Assembly (NCBI GenBank): GCA_017695065.1
Contig: JADILZ010000042.1
Location: 1-38,502, forward strand
From: Candidatus Cryptobacteroides excrementipullorum
GTDB taxonomy: Bacteria; Bacteroidota; Bacteroidia; Bacteroidales; UBA932
DNA: 38,502 nt
Reading direction: 5' to 3'
In this document: in pieces, positions 8,971-17,602 of the stretch
Position numbering within the stretch: the stretch's first letter is position 1
Layout of the letters: each line of letters starts with the position of its first letter
Made by a program: the position numbers and the translations under genes
The notes under the pieces: generated by a model
Told to the model about the DNA's origin: nothing
What the model saw: only the letters and a program-made list of their open reading frames with translations
Database searches by the model: none

Positions 8971-9003
8971 CGGCCTGAAAGGCCGCACCCCCGGGAAAGG
9001 GGG
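8971..9003 (+). other. Two tandem short hairpins in the predicted 5' leader of the M16 gene
   Basis: CGGCC-TGAAA-GGCCG (8971-8985) and CCCCC-GGGAAA-GGGGG (8988-9003) are two perfect 5-bp stems placed back to back. They lie just after the predicted transcription start and about 35 bp before the ATG. They may stabilise the mRNA or regulate it. No U-tract follows, so neither is a terminator on the plus strand. Confidence 0.45.
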
Positions 9004-9038
9004 ACAGTTCATTGGAACTTACCATTTACCAAACTAAT

Positions 9039-11852
9039 ATGAAACGCATCTTAATTCTTTTCATGGCTGTATTCTGCGCCATGACGGTCTTCGGGCAGAA
9101 CCAGCTGCCCAATGACCCTGCTGTAAGGAAGGGGAAGCTCGACAACGGGCTCACCTACTACATCAGACACAATGACAAACCTGAAAATCGAGCCGAATTC
9201 TATCTGGCCACCAATGTAGGAGCCATCCAGGAGACTCCGGACCAGGACGGTCTCGCCCACTTCCTCGAGCACATGTGCTTCAACGGGACGAAGAACTTCC
9301 CTGAGAAAGGCATCCTCGAGTATCTCCAGAGCATCGGGGCGGAGTTCGGACGCAATATCAACGCCTCCACAGGTGTAGAGCAGACAGTATATATGCTCAA
9401 CAACATCCCTTTGGTACGCGAAGGCGTCATCGACACCTGCCTGCTTATCCTGCATGACTACTCTCATTTCGTAACCTGCGACCCTGAGGAAATCGACAAG
9501 GAGAGAGGTGTGATCATCGAGGAGCGCCGTGCACGCCGCACAGCCGACTGGAGGATGCACGAGCAGTCCCTCCCCTATTATTACGGCGACTCAAAATATG
9601 CGACATGCACGCTCATCGGAAGCCAGGAGAACCTCGAGAGCTTCAAGCCGGAGAGCCTTACCAACTTCTACCACACATGGTACCGTCCTGACCTCCAGGC
9701 AGTAATCGTAGTAGGAGATGTGGATGTGGATGCAGTGGAAGCAAAGATCAAATCCACATTTGCAGATATCCCTGCGGCAGAGAACCCTCAGCCGAAAGAG
9801 GCATACAAGATTCCTGACAACACCGAGCCTGTGGTCGGCATCATCACTGACCCCGAGGCCACGAACACTTCCATCGAGATACTCTGGAAGAGCGAGCCGA
9901 TGCCTGAGGAACTGAACAGCACTGACATGGGCATGATGATGGAGCTCCTGAAGAACTACGTGAGCACCATCATGGGCGAGAGGTTCAACGACATCACATC
10001 CAGGCCGGATGCTCCGTTCCTGAGCGCATACATGGGAATCGGCAGCCTGTGCGAGACACTTGACGTGGTCATGGGACAGGTTGTGGCAAGGAACGGGGAA
10101 GGCATCGAAGCATTCAAGGCGTTCCTGACAGAAGCCGAGAAGATGAAGATGTACGGATTCACCGACGACGAGGTGAGCCGCGCCAAGGACAACATCCTCA
10201 GCTACTACGAGAAGAAAGCCCAGGGAGCCGATACCCGCAAGAATGCAGACTTCATCAACGACTATGTAAACAATTTCTTCGACAACTATCCGTACATGGA
10301 CCCTAAGACTGAGTATGAGACTGCCAAGCTTATCTGCTCACAGATAAATGCAGCCCTGCTCAATCAGATAGCATCTTCGATCATCACGGACGAAAATATG
10401 GTAGTCGTATATAAAGCCCCTGAAAAAGAAGGACTTACTCATCCTGTAGCCCAGGATTTCATAGATGCCGTAGCTGAGGTCAAGGCATCAGAGATCGTAC
10501 AGAACGAGGCTGTGGACACCAACGAGCCGCTTCTCGACGAGAGCCTGCTGAAAGGATCACCGGTGAAGAAAGAGGCCCAGGTGACAGTAGGCGGCAAGAC
10601 AGCCACTGAATGGACCCTCAAGAACGGGGTGAAAGTGGTCGTCCTCCCTACCGACTACAAGAAAGACCAGGTGATCATGAACTTCCAGAAGAACGGCGGA
10701 CGCTCGCTCATCGCGACTGAGGACCTGCCTTCTTTCGAAGACAATGTATTCGCTCTCTTCATGCGTAACACCGGACTGTCCAAGTTCTCCGGCACCACGC
10801 TCTCCAAGATGCTCGCCGGGAAGAACGTCTCCACATCGGTATATGTAGGCAACATCAGGCACGGGGTGTCTGTCAACAGCTCGCCTAAGGACCTGGAGAC
10901 TGCATTCCAGCTCCTCTACCTGACAGTGGCTGAACCGCGCTTCGACCAGGACGAGTTCCAGACAGGTATCGAGCAGCTCAAGGCCATCCTGCCTAATATG
11001 CTGAACACCCCTGACTTCAAGCTCCAGCAGGAGATGGTGAAGACCCTCTACGGGAACAACCCTAGACAGTCAGTCATCGACATGGAGACCCTCGGGAAGG
11101 CCAATATCGAGACCCTCAAGAGAGTATATACAGAGCAGCTGTTCAAGGACGCTGCAGGCGCGACCCTCTATGTAGTGGGAAATGTGCAGACAGACTCCCT
11201 CAAGACGCTCGTGGAGAAATACGTGGGCTCGCTGCCTAAGGGCAAGAAGGCCGCAGGCTGGAACGAGACAGGAGAGCACATCGTGAAAGGGAAAGTGGAG
11301 AACCACTTCACCACCGGGATGGAGACACCTAAGTCAAGCGTGCTGCAGGTATATACAGCCTACATACCTTATTCCGTGAAGGAGGAAGTCATGCTCGATG
11401 CTGCCAAATACGTCCTCGACATGATCTACACTGACACACTCCGTGAGGAAGAAGGCGGCACATACGGTGCCGGCGTAAGTGCAGGTATGCAGAAGTATCC
11501 TGAGGAAAGGGCTCTGATCCAGGTTTATTTCGACACCAACCCTGAATCAGCAGACAAGCTCAGGGAACTCGCGGTATCAGGTCTCCAGGGTCTTATGGAG
11601 AACGGTCCGACCCAGGAGCAGCTCAACAGGACTACAGAGAACTTCAAGAAGAACATCCCGGAGAACAGGATCAACAACAGCTGGTGGCTCAACGCTCTCC
11701 AGATGCACTACAACTATGACGGTCTCGACTATGACAAGGAGTACGAGGCGGCTGTGAACGAGATCAGCTCAGACAACATCAAGTCAGCCCTCAAGGCCGT
11801 TCTCGACCAGGGCAACTTCATCGAAGTGATGATGTCACCTGAGACGAAATAG
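9039..11852 (+). CDS. Secreted M16-family zinc metallopeptidase (insulinase/pitrilysin-like)
   Basis: A 937-residue protein exported by a signal peptide (MKRILILFMAVFCAMTVFGQ). The zinc site is the inverted HxxEH motif in AHFLEHMCFNGT (H74, E77, H78), with a third ligand in IIEERR (E161 or E162), the usual spacing for M16. The second half (from about residue 520) repeats the M16 fold without the HxxEH motif, as in two-lobed single-chain members that enclose unfolded peptides. It probably degrades peptides in the periplasm. The gene has its own promoter and is followed at once by a strong terminator, so it is likely monocistronic. The ATG at 9039 was chosen over an upstream TTG because of the signal peptide. 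Confidence 0.92.
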   Translation: MKRILILFMAVFCAMTVFGQNQLPNDPAVRKGKLDNGLTYYIRHNDKPENRAEFYLATNVGAIQETPDQDGLAHFLEHMCFNGTKNFPEKGILEYLQSIGAEFGRNINASTGVEQTVYMLNNIPLVREGVIDTCLLILHDYSHFVTCDPEEIDKERGVIIEERRARRTADWRMHEQSLPYYYGDSKYATCTLIGSQENLESFKPESLTNFYHTWYRPDLQAVIVVGDVDVDAVEAKIKSTFADIPAAENPQPKEAYKIPDNTEPVVGIITDPEATNTSIEILWKSEPMPEELNSTDMGMMMELLKNYVSTIMGERFNDITSRPDAPFLSAYMGIGSLCETLDVVMGQVVARNGEGIEAFKAFLTEAEKMKMYGFTDDEVSRAKDNILSYYEKKAQGADTRKNADFINDYVNNFFDNYPYMDPKTEYETAKLICSQINAALLNQIASSIITDENMVVVYKAPEKEGLTHPVAQDFIDAVAEVKASEIVQNEAVDTNEPLLDESLLKGSPVKKEAQVTVGGKTATEWTLKNGVKVVVLPTDYKKDQVIMNFQKNGGRSLIATEDLPSFEDNVFALFMRNTGLSKFSGTTLSKMLAGKNVSTSVYVGNIRHGVSVNSSPKDLETAFQLLYLTVAEPRFDQDEFQTGIEQLKAILPNMLNTPDFKLQQEMVKTLYGNNPRQSVIDMETLGKANIETLKRVYTEQLFKDAAGATLYVVGNVQTDSLKTLVEKYVGSLPKGKKAAGWNETGEHIVKGKVENHFTTGMETPKSSVLQVYTAYIPYSVKEEVMLDAAKYVLDMIYTDTLREEEGGTYGAGVSAGMQKYPEERALIQVYFDTNPESADKLRELAVSGLQGLMENGPTQEQLNRTTENFKKNIPENRINNSWWLNALQMHYNYDGLDYDKEYEAAVNEISSDNIKSALKAVLDQGNFIEVMMSPETK

Positions 11853-11872
11853 GACAGTATACTGAAAAGAAG

Positions 11873-11907
11873 AGGCGGCTCCGAAAAACCGGGGCCGCCT
11901 TTTTTTG
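11873..11907 (+). terminator. Rho-independent terminator after the M16 gene
   Basis: An 11-bp stem (11873-11883 with 11890-11900, one G-T pair) closes a loop of AAAAAC and is followed by a run of T. It lies 20 bp past the peptidase stop codon. Confidence 0.9.
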
Positions 11908-11927
11908 TGCATTGCTATGCTGCAGAT

Positions 11928-12098
11928 TTACTCTGCAGGGGAAATCGCCCCCATAGGGCAAGCGTCTGCGCAAGTACCGCAGTCAATGCATACATTAGGA
12001 TCGATCTTGTAGATGTCGCCTTCTGAAATAGCGCCTGAAGGGCACTCGCTCAAGCATGTGCCGCAAGCAACGCAGTCATCTGAAATTTTGTAAGCCAT
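11928..12098 (-). CDS. 2x[4Fe-4S] ferredoxin, short type
   Basis: A 56-residue protein starting MAYKISDDCVACGTCLSECP. It has two CxxCxxCxxxC clusters: C9, C12, C15, C19 and C37, C40, C43, C47 (CIDCGTCADACPMGAI). Each pattern binds one [4Fe-4S] cluster, as in clostridial-type ferredoxins, which shuttle low-potential electrons in the cytosol of anaerobes, for example with pyruvate:ferredoxin oxidoreductase. Length and motif spacing are fully typical. It has its own promoter and stands alone, facing the terminator of the peptidase gene. Confidence 0.95.
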   Translation of the reverse strand: MAYKISDDCVACGTCLSECPSGAISEGDIYKIDPNVCIDCGTCADACPMGAISPAE

Positions 12099-12165
12099 TT
12101 TTTATATCCTTTAAATTGTTTTGAAAAGTCTAAACGGGTGAAAGTCCGCTCGGACCATACGGGTG

Positions 12166-12196
12166 CAAATTTATGTTATTATTTTGAATTAGCAAA
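12166..12196 (-). promoter_or_regulatory. Promoter of the ferredoxin gene
   Basis: On the minus strand TTTG (plus 12193-12196), exactly 19 bp, then TAAATTTG (plus 12166-12173). This matches the Bacteroidota -33/-7 consensus perfectly, 68 bp upstream of the ATG at 12098. It suggests strong constitutive expression. Confidence 0.8.
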
Positions 12197-12218
12197 CTCA
12201 TCTCGATGTTAAAATCAC

Positions 12219-12226
12219 TATCTTTG
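12219..12226 (+). promoter_or_regulatory. Predicted -7 box of the DUF1573 gene
   Basis: TATCTTTG is an exact TAnnTTTG match 50 bp before the ATG at 12277. No TTTG lies at the optimal -33 distance. Confidence 0.5.
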
Positions 12227-12276
12227 CGGGTTGTAAGCATTGCCGCATACAGCGGCAGTATCCAATATCGCAAGAA

Positions 12277-13395
12277 ATGAAGAATTTGTACAGGACGGCG
12301 TTTGCCGTGATGACAATACTGCTGTCAGGAATCCGTATAGCCGCCGCACAGGAAAAGGTGGCGGGAATTGCAGAATTTGACAAGACTGTCCATGACTTCG
12401 GGGACGTGATGATATCGGACGGGCCCCTGAGCTGCACGTTCAACGTGAAGAATATCAGCGCGAAGCCTATGCTGATTCACAGTGTGGTGACATCATGCGG
12501 CTGTACCGGTGTGAAATGGACGAGGGAGCCTGTGATGCCCGGCGAGAGCGGGAGCATTTCTGCAGTATATACGAACGACGAAGGGCCGTATCCGTTCGAC
12601 AAGAGCCTGACAGTGTATATTTCCGGGATAGGCAAGCCGGTGATACTCAGGATAAGGGGCATCAGCCATGAGAAGCAGCTGTCGCTGGAGGAAATGTACC
12701 CGGTGCGCTTCGGCAGTCTCGGCATGAAATCCACGAGACTCAAGTGCGGCAATCTCGAACAGGGAGAATCGAGAAGCGACGAGACAGTCGTGGCCAACCT
12801 TTCGTCATCCGAAATCAATGTCAGCTTCGCGGATGTCTCACCGTTCCTCTCTGTCAAGGTAGTGCCCAACCCTGTCCCTGCACGGTCCACCGCAAAGATG
12901 CAGTTCACAGTGACCTCGGACAGGAGCATCTGGGGAAAGAACATGTACTACGCCACACCTGTGGTCAACGGAAGGGAATACATCTCCGAGGAAAACGGGA
13001 AGAAATCCGGCAGCGGAAAACTGGAAATCTATGCATTCACCAAGGAGAACTTCGCGTCCATGACAGCGGAAGAAAGGGACAAGGCATCCAGGCCGATGTT
13101 CGACTCGAGCTCGTTCACGTTCGGGAAGATCAAGGCAGGGACCCCGGTGGATGCGGTGTTCACTTTCAAGAATATAGGTAAATCGGATTTCAAGGTCTTC
13201 AAGGCGGATGTCGATGCCGCCTCATACTCGATAGGCAGCATACCTGTCGTGAAGTGCGGGTTCGAAGGTAGCTTCACAGTGCATGTCGACACCACGGGGA
13301 TGCCGGCCGGGGAGACCCTCGTGACAGTGACCCTCACGACCAACTCTCCTTCAAGGCCGATAGTCAACCTGTTCATAACCGGATACATAGAATAA
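12277..13395 (+). CDS. Secreted DUF1573 (Ig-like) protein with two domain copies
   Basis: A 372-residue exported protein (signal peptide MKNLYRTAFAVMTILLSGIR, cleaved near IAAAQE). Residues about 30-125 form a DUF1573 domain: FDKTVHDFGDVMISDGPLSC, then VVTSCGCTGVKW with the characteristic paired cysteines. A second, weaker copy lies near the C-terminus (FTFGKIKAGTPVDAVFTFKN). DUF1573 is an Ig-like beta-sandwich common in Bacteroidota secreted proteins; its function is unknown. The gene is followed after 27 bp by a predicted metal exporter gene and probably shares its transcript. Confidence 0.85.
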   Translation: MKNLYRTAFAVMTILLSGIRIAAAQEKVAGIAEFDKTVHDFGDVMISDGPLSCTFNVKNISAKPMLIHSVVTSCGCTGVKWTREPVMPGESGSISAVYTNDEGPYPFDKSLTVYISGIGKPVILRIRGISHEKQLSLEEMYPVRFGSLGMKSTRLKCGNLEQGESRSDETVVANLSSSEINVSFADVSPFLSVKVVPNPVPARSTAKMQFTVTSDRSIWGKNMYYATPVVNGREYISEENGKKSGSGKLEIYAFTKENFASMTAEERDKASRPMFDSSSFTFGKIKAGTPVDAVFTFKNIGKSDFKVFKADVDAASYSIGSIPVVKCGFEGSFTVHVDTTGMPAGETLVTVTLTTNSPSRPIVNLFITGYIE

Positions 13396-13422
13396 TGTGA
13401 TTACCGGGCCAAAGGACGGACC

Positions 13423-14514
13423 ATGATTGCTGATATAATCCGGAACTCGATACTCATTACAGGGCTTGTCGTCATCATGATGATGATGATAGAGTCCCTC
13501 AACATCGAATCCAGAGGAATGATATTCTCCGGGCTTAAGCGGACACGGGCGGGACAGGTGACCGTGGCGACGCTTCTCGGACTCGTACCCGGATGCATAG
13601 GTGGGTTTGCCGCCGTATCCCTTTATACGCACAGGATAATCAGCTTCGGGGCCCTGGTCGCCATGATGATAGCCTCATGCGGAGATGAAGCGTTCATGAT
13701 GCTTGCGATGTTTCCGCAGAAGGCGATGGTGATATTCGTGTTCCTGTTCGCACTTGCGATGGCTTGCGGCATCACTGTAGATATGCTCAGGGACAAGGCG
13801 TTCAGTAGAAGGCACATAGACCCTGAAACGGCAGACGGTCTTCCGGAGGATGACATCTTCGAGCTGCATGAGGGGCATGACCATGGCACAGCGGACGGGC
13901 AGACCAGGGAACGCAGGCATCTCGGATGGAGACGTGCGGTGATGTTCCTCGGGGTACTCCTTTTCATCGCGGCCCTCGTCACAGGGAAGCTCGGCCACTA
14001 CCATCCACACGGGGAGCACCTCCACTCCGAACTGGCGCTCAACCTGCTCAGCGAAGACTGGATGTACGTGCTGTTCGGAATACTGAGCATTGTCGTACTT
14101 GGAGTATTGTGCCTCGCGTCAGACCATTTCGTGGAGGAGCACCTTTGGAATCACATCGTAAGGAGACACCTGCCTGTGATTTTCGGATGGACATTCGGGG
14201 TACTCGCCCTGCTCGGGGCCGGGATGCATTACCTGGACATAGAGTCCTGGATAAGCGGGAACACCGCCCTCATGATACTGCTTGCCGTGGCAGTAGGCAT
14301 CATCCCGGAATCCGGACCGCACATGATATTCGTGACCCTGTATGCAAGCGGAATAGTCCCACTTCCCGTACTGCTGGCCAGCTGCATAGCCCAGGACGGG
14401 CACTCTTCCCTGCCCCTGCTTGCAGAAAGCAAGTCATCTTTCTTCAAGGCAAAGCTCGTGAGCTGCACCGTCGCCCTCGCCGCAGGGTTCGGGGCCATGC
14501 TGCTGGGATATTAG
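13423..14514 (+). CDS. Putative 10-TM manganese/heavy-metal exporter (ArsP_2 family)
   Basis: A 363-residue membrane protein. Two hydrophobic halves carry related motifs: GLVPGCIGGFAAVSLYTHR with ASCGDEAFMMLAMFP in the first, and GIIPESGPHMIFVTLYASG with ASCIAQDGHSSLPLLAES in the second. This inverted-repeat pattern is typical of the family annotated as putative manganese transporter or 10TM heavy-metal exporter. The central loop is His-rich (HEGHDHG near residue 150 and HYHPHGEHLHSE near 190), fitting metal binding. Substrate is unproven. The stop codon overlaps the convergent sialidase stop by 3 bp. Confidence 0.8.
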   Translation: MIADIIRNSILITGLVVIMMMMIESLNIESRGMIFSGLKRTRAGQVTVATLLGLVPGCIGGFAAVSLYTHRIISFGALVAMMIASCGDEAFMMLAMFPQKAMVIFVFLFALAMACGITVDMLRDKAFSRRHIDPETADGLPEDDIFELHEGHDHGTADGQTRERRHLGWRRAVMFLGVLLFIAALVTGKLGHYHPHGEHLHSELALNLLSEDWMYVLFGILSIVVLGVLCLASDHFVEEHLWNHIVRRHLPVIFGWTFGVLALLGAGMHYLDIESWISGNTALMILLAVAVGIIPESGPHMIFVTLYASGIVPLPVLLASCIAQDGHSSLPLLAESKSSFFKAKLVSCTVALAAGFGAMLLGY

Positions 14515-16160
14515 TCGATGATGTCACTCAGCTTGACGGCCTGGAAAACGAGCTGCGAGGTGCTGCCCTCATAAAGTATCCCTACGGTATCCTCGTCAAT
14601 CAGGGTGAGACACGAGTAGCCCCATCCTTCTTCCTCGTCCAGCAGGACAGAGTTCTCAGGCAGCCAGGTGAGCCCGCCGTCAAGGCTGGCCTTGATGGTG
14701 ATATGGTTGCGTCCTTTCTCTGTATCAGGGTTGGAGAACAGGAGTATGTCCTTCCCGAGTGAGTTCTCATCTGCCCTGACCATCAGCAGCCCAGCCATGC
14801 ATACAGGCTCACGGAGCTTCTCCGATGACGGATGGACTTTCCATGTCCGCCCGAGATCCTCTGTCGTGCAGACGATACGCCCGGTGCGGCGGTTGTTCCT
14901 CATGTTGAGCATCAGGACTCCGGGAGCGACTTCAGCCGCCTGTGCCTCGGTGGTATTGGTCCAGGCATGGCCGTGGCAGTGCCATGTCAGGCCATGGTCC
15001 TTGCTGTACATTATGCCCGCATTGGGCACCCTTGTGGAATCTACATACTGTATAGGGAAAACGAGAGTGCCGTCAGACATGGTGATGCCGCGTCCAGGGC
15101 CCTGGAGGGTGAACCTCCAGCTCTCCTGCTTTACGTCACGTGTTATATTCCTCGGCTCCGACCATGTCTTCCCGTCATCCTTGCTGCTGACTATCATGAG
15201 CTGCGCAGTCTCGTAAGGCTCGAACCCGCTCCCGACCTGGTTCCAGGCCCTGTCATTCCCGAGCCCGTGCGTCCATACAGCCACCACGAATATCTCCCCC
15301 GTGTTCTCATCGACCAGGACAGAAGGGTCGCCTATGCCGTTCTGGGCATCCGGCAGTCCTCCCCAGCGGCCCATATCCATAATGACCTTCATCGGTTCCC
15401 ATGTGCGCCCGCCGTCAGTGCTACGGCTCATGCCGACATCTATATTGTCCTGAAGATCAAGCGTGGAAGCATGACGGACATCGTACACTGAAATGAGAGT
15501 ACCGTCACCGGTGGTCACCAGGCCGGGGATACGGTATGCCCAGACACCGTCGTCTCCATGGTCCCTGACCGCCACTCCGAAACGGTGCTCCAGACTGCCT
15601 TCATTCATAAGGACAGCCGGTTTCCCGTCCACACTGACCTCTTCAACTTCAAGGCTGAACCCGCCAGAGATATCATCCACATACTTCTCATCCACAGATA
15701 CACTCACATAAAACCAGTTCTTCCCTTTCACCAGCTTCTGTCCGGCAGGGAGGGAGAAGACCTCACCAGGGACCGGCCTTGCACTGCTCTTGAGGACAGC
15801 ATAGCCAGGATCGCAATATATCCTCTGGCTTGCCCCCATCCTGTAGAAGGCATCCTTTATCACATAGGAAGTGGTCCGGGAATACAGGGCCGACATGGTC
15901 CCGGTATATACCAGGCTCACATTCCTGAATGCATCGTAAGGAAGCCCGTCCACAGTCACCCTTATGCCATCGAGGGTCTTCTCCCCCGGAGCAGAGGACT
16001 CTATGCAGAACTCTGCCACGACATTGCACTCCCTCCCGAACATTACGGGAAGTACGGTATTGTGGACACGTAGCGTATCGGAAGCCATGACCGGACAAGA
16101 ATGCGAAACAGAAACAGCGAAGAGCGAAACCGCGATTGCCGCAGAAAGAATATTTTTCAT
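14511..16160 (-). CDS. Exo-alpha-sialidase (GH33)
   Basis: A 549-residue secreted enzyme that releases terminal sialic acid. The start at 16160 gives a clean signal peptide (MKNILSAAIAVSLFAVSVSH); the longer frame upstream is implausible. The N-terminal 200 residues match the beta-rich domain usually preceding Bacteroidota sialidases. The catalytic propeller begins with YRIP (R210, arginine-triad residue) and has five Asp boxes: STDGGRTW (about 245), SKDDGKTW (325), SKDHGLTW (387), TEDLGRTW (433) and SLDGGLTW (490). It lies downstream of an N-acylglucosamine 2-epimerase gene on the same strand, but a terminator-like hairpin separates them. Confidence 0.93.
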   Translation of the reverse strand: MKNILSAAIAVSLFAVSVSHSCPVMASDTLRVHNTVLPVMFGRECNVVAEFCIESSAPGEKTLDGIRVTVDGLPYDAFRNVSLVYTGTMSALYSRTTSYVIKDAFYRMGASQRIYCDPGYAVLKSSARPVPGEVFSLPAGQKLVKGKNWFYVSVSVDEKYVDDISGGFSLEVEEVSVDGKPAVLMNEGSLEHRFGVAVRDHGDDGVWAYRIPGLVTTGDGTLISVYDVRHASTLDLQDNIDVGMSRSTDGGRTWEPMKVIMDMGRWGGLPDAQNGIGDPSVLVDENTGEIFVVAVWTHGLGNDRAWNQVGSGFEPYETAQLMIVSSKDDGKTWSEPRNITRDVKQESWRFTLQGPGRGITMSDGTLVFPIQYVDSTRVPNAGIMYSKDHGLTWHCHGHAWTNTTEAQAAEVAPGVLMLNMRNNRRTGRIVCTTEDLGRTWKVHPSSEKLREPVCMAGLLMVRADENSLGKDILLFSNPDTEKGRNHITIKASLDGGLTWLPENSVLLDEEEGWGYSCLTLIDEDTVGILYEGSTSQLVFQAVKLSDIID

Positions 16161-16203
16161 AAAAGACGATTTCAATGGGTTATATATGGTGCTAAGATAG
16201 TAT

Positions 16204-16252
16204 AAAAAAATGAGAAAGGGGGTGAATTCAAAAATGAAAGTCATCCCCTTTC
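16204..16252 (-). terminator. Terminator after the epimerase gene
   Basis: A 12-bp stem (16214-16225 with 16241-16252, one G-T pair) and a 15-nt loop. Read on the minus strand it is followed closely by a run of seven T (plus 16204-16210). It lies between the epimerase stop at 16364 and the sialidase start at 16160, so the sialidase probably has its own promoter or depends on readthrough. Confidence 0.7.
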
Positions 16253-16363
16253 CTTCGTTTTTCTGTGAGATCAACCTTTGGTCTTATTTCGGATATCCGA
16301 TTTTCAAAGAGATATCAAACCTTTTAGGCACGCCTCACGCTCTTAATCCGGAAATATATTTTA

Positions 16364-17542
16364 TCACGCAAGAAGCTCATCACACAACTCGCTGGCAATC
16401 ATCATCATGCGAGGAATATGGAACGGCCCCTTGAACAGATTGCCCTTGGCAGGCTGAGCGACCGTCCCGTCCCTGTGAAGATAGCCGTACCACTCTCCGA
16501 ACTCCGGGTCCGGGAAATGCGAGTAGGCATACTCATGGGCCTTCCTGTGCATCTCGAGATATTTCTCATCCCCCGTAGCTTGATAGGCATACAATGAGGC
16601 TATGACCGTCTCGCACTGAGGCCACCAGAACTTCATGTCCTGGGAATAGTCCTGCGGAGGGAAATTGCGGCAATCCCGGAAGTTAATCATCCCGCCGTAC
16701 TGCTCGTCCCAACCCCACTCCCAGGCCCAGTCGATGATGGTACAGCCCATATCCACAAGACGTCTGTCCCAGCCGCGGGATTTCGCGACATCGAGGATGA
16801 ACCACCCGGTCTCTATACTGTGCCCGGGGTTGATGGTCCTGCCTGCACAAGTGTCGAGAAATTCCCCTTCCGGACCTACCGATTCCAGGATCGTCCTGAA
16901 CTCAGGATGCATGAAGTATTTTGAAAGTTCATCTATAGACTGGTCTATCCTTCTGTCATACAATGGATCTCCAGAAGCTTTCCTGGCAATATTGGCTACA
17001 TTGATAAGCATCATTGTAATAGAATGCCCTCTACCTGGAACATACGTTTTTGGAGGAAGGAATCCCGGCATTGAAAGCATTTCCAGAGTCCTTTTGAACA
17101 TGGAGAGTGCCTTGTCGGCATATTTTCTGTCCCCAGTAGCGACAGAATATTCTGCCATGGCCATAATAGCGAAACACTCCGAAAAGACATATCTCCGCTT
17201 CTGCACAGGCCTGCCGTCCTCCGTCACCGCGAAAAACATGTGCCCGTCAGAATCGATGCAATACTTCTCTATGAAATCTATAGCACTTCGGGCAGCCTCT
17301 ATCCACTCCGGATCAGCACCAGGAAGCTGTGACGCCTTGGACATGATATATCCGAAACGGCCCTGGAACCACACGGACTTGGTCCTGTCCATCAATCCGC
17401 CGTCCCTGTCAACACACGTATAGACTCCGCCATGCTCCCTGTCATAGCCGTATTTCATCCAGAAAGGAAGGATATTATCCATAAGGTCAGTCCTGTAACA
17501 TGCGGAACAGGACGCAAGAAAGTTCTTGTTCTCTTCTTTCAT
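16364..17542 (-). CDS. N-acylglucosamine 2-epimerase family protein (AGE/RnBP)
   Basis: A 392-residue cytosolic (alpha/alpha)6-barrel enzyme; the family interconverts N-acetylmannosamine and N-acetylglucosamine, or epimerises other sugars. Family motifs are NILPFWMKYGYDREHGGVYT near the N-terminus, WFQGRFGYI with the conserved arginine, and NPGHSIETGWF with H241 and E244. The start at ATG 17542 fits family alignments; the ATG at 17575 adds only an unusual tail. Beside a sialidase, a role in sialic-acid breakdown (ManNAc to GlcNAc) is reasonable, but no sialate lyase is present in the window. Cellobiose or mannose epimerases share these motifs. Confidence 0.85.
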   Translation of the reverse strand: MKEENKNFLASCSACYRTDLMDNILPFWMKYGYDREHGGVYTCVDRDGGLMDRTKSVWFQGRFGYIMSKASQLPGADPEWIEAARSAIDFIEKYCIDSDGHMFFAVTEDGRPVQKRRYVFSECFAIMAMAEYSVATGDRKYADKALSMFKRTLEMLSMPGFLPPKTYVPGRGHSITMMLINVANIARKASGDPLYDRRIDQSIDELSKYFMHPEFRTILESVGPEGEFLDTCAGRTINPGHSIETGWFILDVAKSRGWDRRLVDMGCTIIDWAWEWGWDEQYGGMINFRDCRNFPPQDYSQDMKFWWPQCETVIASLYAYQATGDEKYLEMHRKAHEYAYSHFPDPEFGEWYGYLHRDGTVAQPAKGNLFKGPFHIPRMMMIASELCDELLA

Positions 17543-17579
17543 TACTTTAGTATCCAATAAAAAGCCGATTATCATTTAA

Positions 17580-17598
17580 CAGGCCGGCCAGCGGCCTG
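17580..17598 (-). other. Intercistronic hairpin between esterase and epimerase genes
   Basis: CAGGCCG (17580-17586), loop GCCAG, CGGCCTG (17592-17598) form a perfect 7-bp GC-rich stem in the 60-bp gap between two co-directional genes. There is no immediate T-run, so it may protect or process the mRNA rather than terminate it. Confidence 0.5.
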
Positions 17599-17602
17599 CA
17601 TC

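Noticed and set aside
14511..14514. Overlapping stop codons of the exporter and sialidase genes considered as an assembly artefact
   Set aside because: Both proteins end at normal family positions, so tight convergent packing is a sufficient explanation.
16210..16434. Small plus-strand frame in the gap between epimerase and sialidase genes
   Set aside because: It overlaps a terminator hairpin and the 3' end of the epimerase gene and has no recognisable content.
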